From NCBI GenBank assembly GCA_019722365.1, contig JADFUC010000278.1:1116001-1180000 (forward strand): a stretch of DNA of 64,000 bases. Direction: 5' to 3'. Positions 60,306-64,000 of this stretch are shown piece by piece. Both the position numbers and the translations under genes were made by a program. The DNA is from Lithospermum erythrorhizon (Eukaryota > Streptophyta > Magnoliopsida > Boraginales > Boraginaceae). The stretch's first letter is position 1, and each line of letters opens with the position of its first letter. The notes below the pieces were generated by a model that worked only from the letters and a program-made list of their open reading frames with translations, did no database searches and had not been told where the DNA came from.

Positions 60306-62924
60306 TCCAGGGAATTATGGATTTGTATTTATGCTCATATATCCATAGTATTTTAGTAAATTAATCGTAGGCCAAAATTAAAAGTTGCTTTACATTATTT
60401 ATTTTATCTGTTTGTTTTTATCAATTTTTATTTGATTAATTCTTGTTCATATATTTAATTGATAAATATATGATGAGAATAAATAACGATGTTCTTGATT
60501 GACTGATTTACACATATTTACAAGTTTATGATGATGTATTGCTCGTATTTTTTTGTTAACGTGGATTTTTGTTCATATTAAATTAAAAGGATGATTTAAT
60601 TGGTTTTGTTTCAAAAGCAGTTTTTGTAAAAGCGATGTTTGGGGTGTGTAAAATTTTTTCTAAGAGTACAAACTAATTTGTTCTGGAACTCAGTTAGCCA
60701 CGAAGAAGATCTCATTAAATTTCATAATTTTGGATTTTCTAAGTGTCTCGAAACAATTTTGAAATTTTTGAATTTGTTTTAATTAATAACTAAATATGAA
60801 AATTTATTTTAATGAGCGACCCATGGGTTTATTCAAAAGAAAATTATGAAGTTTAATGTGTTCGAATTTTATAAATTTTGAACATTTTAAAACCTCGAAA
60901 ACAATTTTACAAGCAGAATTAAATTAAATCGAAAACCGAGTTAAATGGCGTATTACCCGCCGCCGTCGGCCGACCGACTTCCGGCGACCCTACAGGCGGC
61001 GTCGGTGCTCGGATCGGGCGATTTTAGTACCAAATGACGGCGGACGGCATTTTGGGTATAGCGTGTGCTAATTTTGAAAACCACAGTCAAGATTTGTCCT
61101 TATTTTGGTTTCACCAAAAATTATGGGACTAGTTATATTCGGTTTTTATTGATTATTTCATTTTTGTCACCTAATTGATTGTAAGTGAGTATGTGATGAC
61201 AATTAATTAATTTCCTTTATATTATATCTTTTAAATGGCATTTAAAGTGATATAACATTTATGGTAACAATTTTACTACTTAATATATTTTAGAATATAT
61301 TTGTGATGAATATTTTTCTATAATATGTGTATGGTTAATAATTATTGATTGACATGTGTATGATAATTGAGTTTATATTAATTAATTTTAATATGTGTAA
61401 TTACATGGATTAATTAATTTGATAATTACAAACATGCATTTCGAAATTTAAAATATTTATTAAGTTCGTTTATGTGATTTAATAAAAGTTCCTATATTTT
61501 GTAATGGTGATTGGAATGGATGTACTATAGATATGGCCCGTTTATTTATTTTCGGTCTAGAGCAGTAATGTTGTAAATGACCTTGAGTGTATTTCTTGTA
61601 TTTATTTATTTCTTGTTTTACCCTTGACTTGCAATTTGTCTTAGATGGGTTAATACTAAATATTGCTTAACAAGTGAAGATATTGAAGATCGACTACGGG
61701 TGGTGGTACTTGGTGGACTCGGATGGATCGAGTACAAGATACAAGAATTATGACTTATGTTGAGTATTTGATAAATACTTGTAATAAGGGTTCAAAGGGC
61801 CATATGGTATATCTCTTGAATGTCATAGATTGCTTGTTTTATTTTCATGTTGCATGTATTCTTGATTATGCTAGTATGCATGAGTAAACTGAAAACAGTA
61901 ATAATAATCTCGCGATTAAAATTTAAGCAAAGTGTCAGTAATTTTAAAGTTGTGCGTCATTTGCATCAATTAGGCACACCGTGATGGCGGGTGTTACAAT
62001 GTTGCATTTGATATGACAATGGATCATGTTGAAGTGATTTCCCATAGCACGTTGTGGGCTTTCGGATGATAGATCAAAGTAACACTTTGGTTTAATTGGT
62101 ATGCTTAACCGGTTTCGGAGGCACAAATGTTGGAGTAGCGTCTTGTAAGAGATCTTAGTGACCTGAAGGTATGTAGTTTTTACATAATTGGTTGACAACC
62201 TACTATTATAAGCTGGTTAAAATGTAGCAGGAGTGTTGCGTTTGAATTTAAGTGTAATGAGTCTTGATACTAATATATTTAGGTGAGATTTGAAGTATTA
62301 GTATTTACTTTACAATTTGTTGTAAGTGTTTTAGCGTGATAGTTTCTTTGATGCATTTATTTTATTTACTTATTCTTTGAAATTAATATGGCTACATGCT
62401 TTACTCTAAGAACTTCCGGCTTACATCGGCGCTTGAAAGTGCAAAATTTGAATAACTTTCGAATTTTGACGGAGAGTGGGGTCTCGAAACGAAATCGTGC
62501 CAGCCGAGAGAGGGCCCCAATCGTCAGCTGACAATGGTTCCATGAAAACCTAATGATAGTGCGCCCATCGGAAAAGGGATCGCGAAAGGCCTGCGAAATG
62601 CATTGATGGATGTCGATATGCCATCTTTGCCCGATATGGAACCTTACGTTCCAAATTCAATATGAAAAGGTAGCGACATATGACGAAATATTTATCCTCA
62701 TCCATCTTTTATGCCTTATCACAAATCAATATGCTTAAATGCCACATGACTTTTATTTCTTGAAGATGGTTGCTAGATTGATTTGTAAACTTTTAAACTC
62801 AAGATGGCAGCTTAAATTTTTTGTTTTAAACTTGAGTGTTTGGAAGTTATTGTGATTGCTCATAGACATGTCGCTGTGGTATATTCAAATTTTCTATTGA
62901 AAGGAGGAGAATCTTACTTATCTT
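60306..62924. other. Repeat-derived DNA with an LTR-like end near 61,997
   Basis: Mostly AT-rich, with a GC-rich patch at 60,940-61,030 (repeats of gccg/cggc) and another at 62,460-62,680. On the minus strand an LTR-like start TGTAACACCCGCCATCACGG begins at about 61,997. A purine tract (gaaaggaggagaa, 62,899-62,912) precedes the next LTR start. No coding sequence recognised. Confidence 0.35.
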
Positions 62925-64000
62925 TGTCTAATAACCCGTTACGAAAAAGAAAAAAAAGAATTTAATTTTTACCGGTCGGCAGTCAGGACCGGGGATAGTA
63001 TAATTAATTTAGATGATAATATTATTCGTAAATTTTTTTCGCCGAATTACATTTATAATTTAGTAGTGTTTGCCAGGGAAGAATTTTATCACTTTGAAAT
63101 CGGGTTCGTGGAGATTTGGAATGCAGGCAAAAGCGGAGAATTAACGAAACCAGAGCGGGACTCGAGGTTTTTAAAATATCTTGTGCTTATCTTCCACATC
63201 ATCACACTTGCCATATCATCTTCATTTTTTCTTGTTTTGGCCGAAATTTATCCCTCCCCTTAAAAAATTTCATTTTCCATTTCTACTCTTCGATTGTCGC
63301 TCAGGCTTCGAAGATCGGTTAGAATATCTTTCTCCCATTAAGATTTCTCTTGAGTTAAGGTAAGAAATTTCAAGTCTTCGAGATATTTCTTGGGTTTTGA
63401 CATAGTTGACTTAGTTGACTTTTTCCATAGTGAATTTTGGAAGTAAATTTTAGTTGGTTATATGGGTTCATATATAAGTGATGAATTCGTGATTTAGAGA
63501 TCGTTTGAGGATGTTATGGTCAGTTGACTTTTAGGTTTTTGATTGACTTTTTATGTGGATATTTTATAAGACTTTAAATGTAGAGGTTATAGTGGGGCTA
63601 TTATAGTTGTGATGTTCGATTGGTGATTTAAAATTGATTAAAAGGGGATTATGTTGAAAAAGTGTTAATTCCAATTTGAAGTATAATTGATATTTGAATT
63701 ATAGGTTGTTAATTATGGACTGTGATTAATTAAAATGACTTATAAGTTGATTGGCAATGATTAAGTAATAAGATGAAATTTTAGCGGGGATCGATTGAGT
63801 TACATGTCCGATGGGATTATAATTCGATAAGTTTATCCGTCGAGGGTTAAGGCTGTTTAGAGATAGTTCTCCAAGGAGTTGGTTATGTATCTTCCGAGCA
63901 TTATAGTAATGGGTCTTGATTATAATTTACAGATTGTTGTTTAGCGTTGATAAATTGGAAAAATTGAGAACATCTCATGATACATGTTATTGTGTTATGA
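62925..64000 (+). mobile_element. Left part of a Gypsy-type LTR running off the window
   Basis: It starts TGTCTAATAACCCGTTAC just after a polypurine tract, so it is placed like a 3' LTR. It resembles the minus-strand reading of 51,179-53,339 at its start and in a shared gtaagaaNtt/ttgactt segment (63,360-63,425). The right end is outside the window. Short frames at 63,066-63,363 are part of the LTR and not genes. Confidence 0.5.

Noticed and set aside
63066..63363. Three overlapping plus frames
   Set aside because: They fall in the U3-like part of the terminal LTR and share no domain.

Overview
This is plant nuclear DNA, almost certainly from a eudicot. It is AT-rich, its genes have many introns with GT-AG borders, and every recognisable protein is from a plant family. 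An asterid, perhaps Lamiales, is a guess from general sequence feel only. Four well-supported gene models sit in the middle (about 24.1-45.9 kb), a SOFL gene lies at 8.8-9.8 kb, and both flanks are mostly decayed transposable elements.

Layout. 1-88: probable C-terminus of a gene that begins outside the window. 2.7-5.2 kb: dead PIF/Harbinger DNA transposon, with transposase and its Myb/SANT-like partner both on the minus strand. 8.1-8.6 kb: three tRNA-related SINE-like units abutting the promoter of a SOB-FIVE-LIKE (SOFL) gene at 8,805-9,829. 12.5-15.3 kb: a perfect palindrome and two local duplications. 16.4-20.3 kb: dead Helitron RepHel gene, split by a 1.7 kb GC-rich insertion. 20.65-21.08 kb: last exon of a WD40 gene, frameshifted. 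21.47-22.69 kb: internally deleted Copia element with both LTRs. 22.88-23.07 kb: SINE-like insertion with a perfect 16-bp target duplication.

Gene island. (a) 24,082-26,400 plus: six-exon, 213-residue protein that I match to the KIAA0930/C22orf9 (DUF2045) family. (b) 27,091-30,665 minus: 12-exon MAP65 microtubule bundler of the cytokinesis type, with MSA-like (mitosis) promoter motifs and a frame break in exon 7. (c) 33,977-40,571 plus: 10-exon CSC1/OSCA-type channel closest to RXW8, with an unusual minisatellite-encoded tail. (d) 41,212-45,929 minus: 7-exon amino acid permease closest to AAP6. RXW8-like and AAP6-like are convergent; MAP65 and RXW8-like are divergent. I see no sign that these genes form one pathway.

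48-64 kb: retrotransposon territory. It holds a possible SINE, GC-rich decayed sequence, a 2.16 kb Gypsy-type solo LTR candidate (51,179-53,339), a Copia fragment with primer-binding site and gag remnant (57.5-58.1 kb), and several LTR ends including one that runs off the window.

I found no convincing undescribed system. The items most worth checking are the repeat-built RXW8 tail, the homopolymer-type frame breaks in two otherwise intact genes, the Helitron/WD40 junction, and the plant KIAA0930-like gene. All exon borders were worked out by eye from reading frames and splice signals; homology statements are from memory and no search was run.
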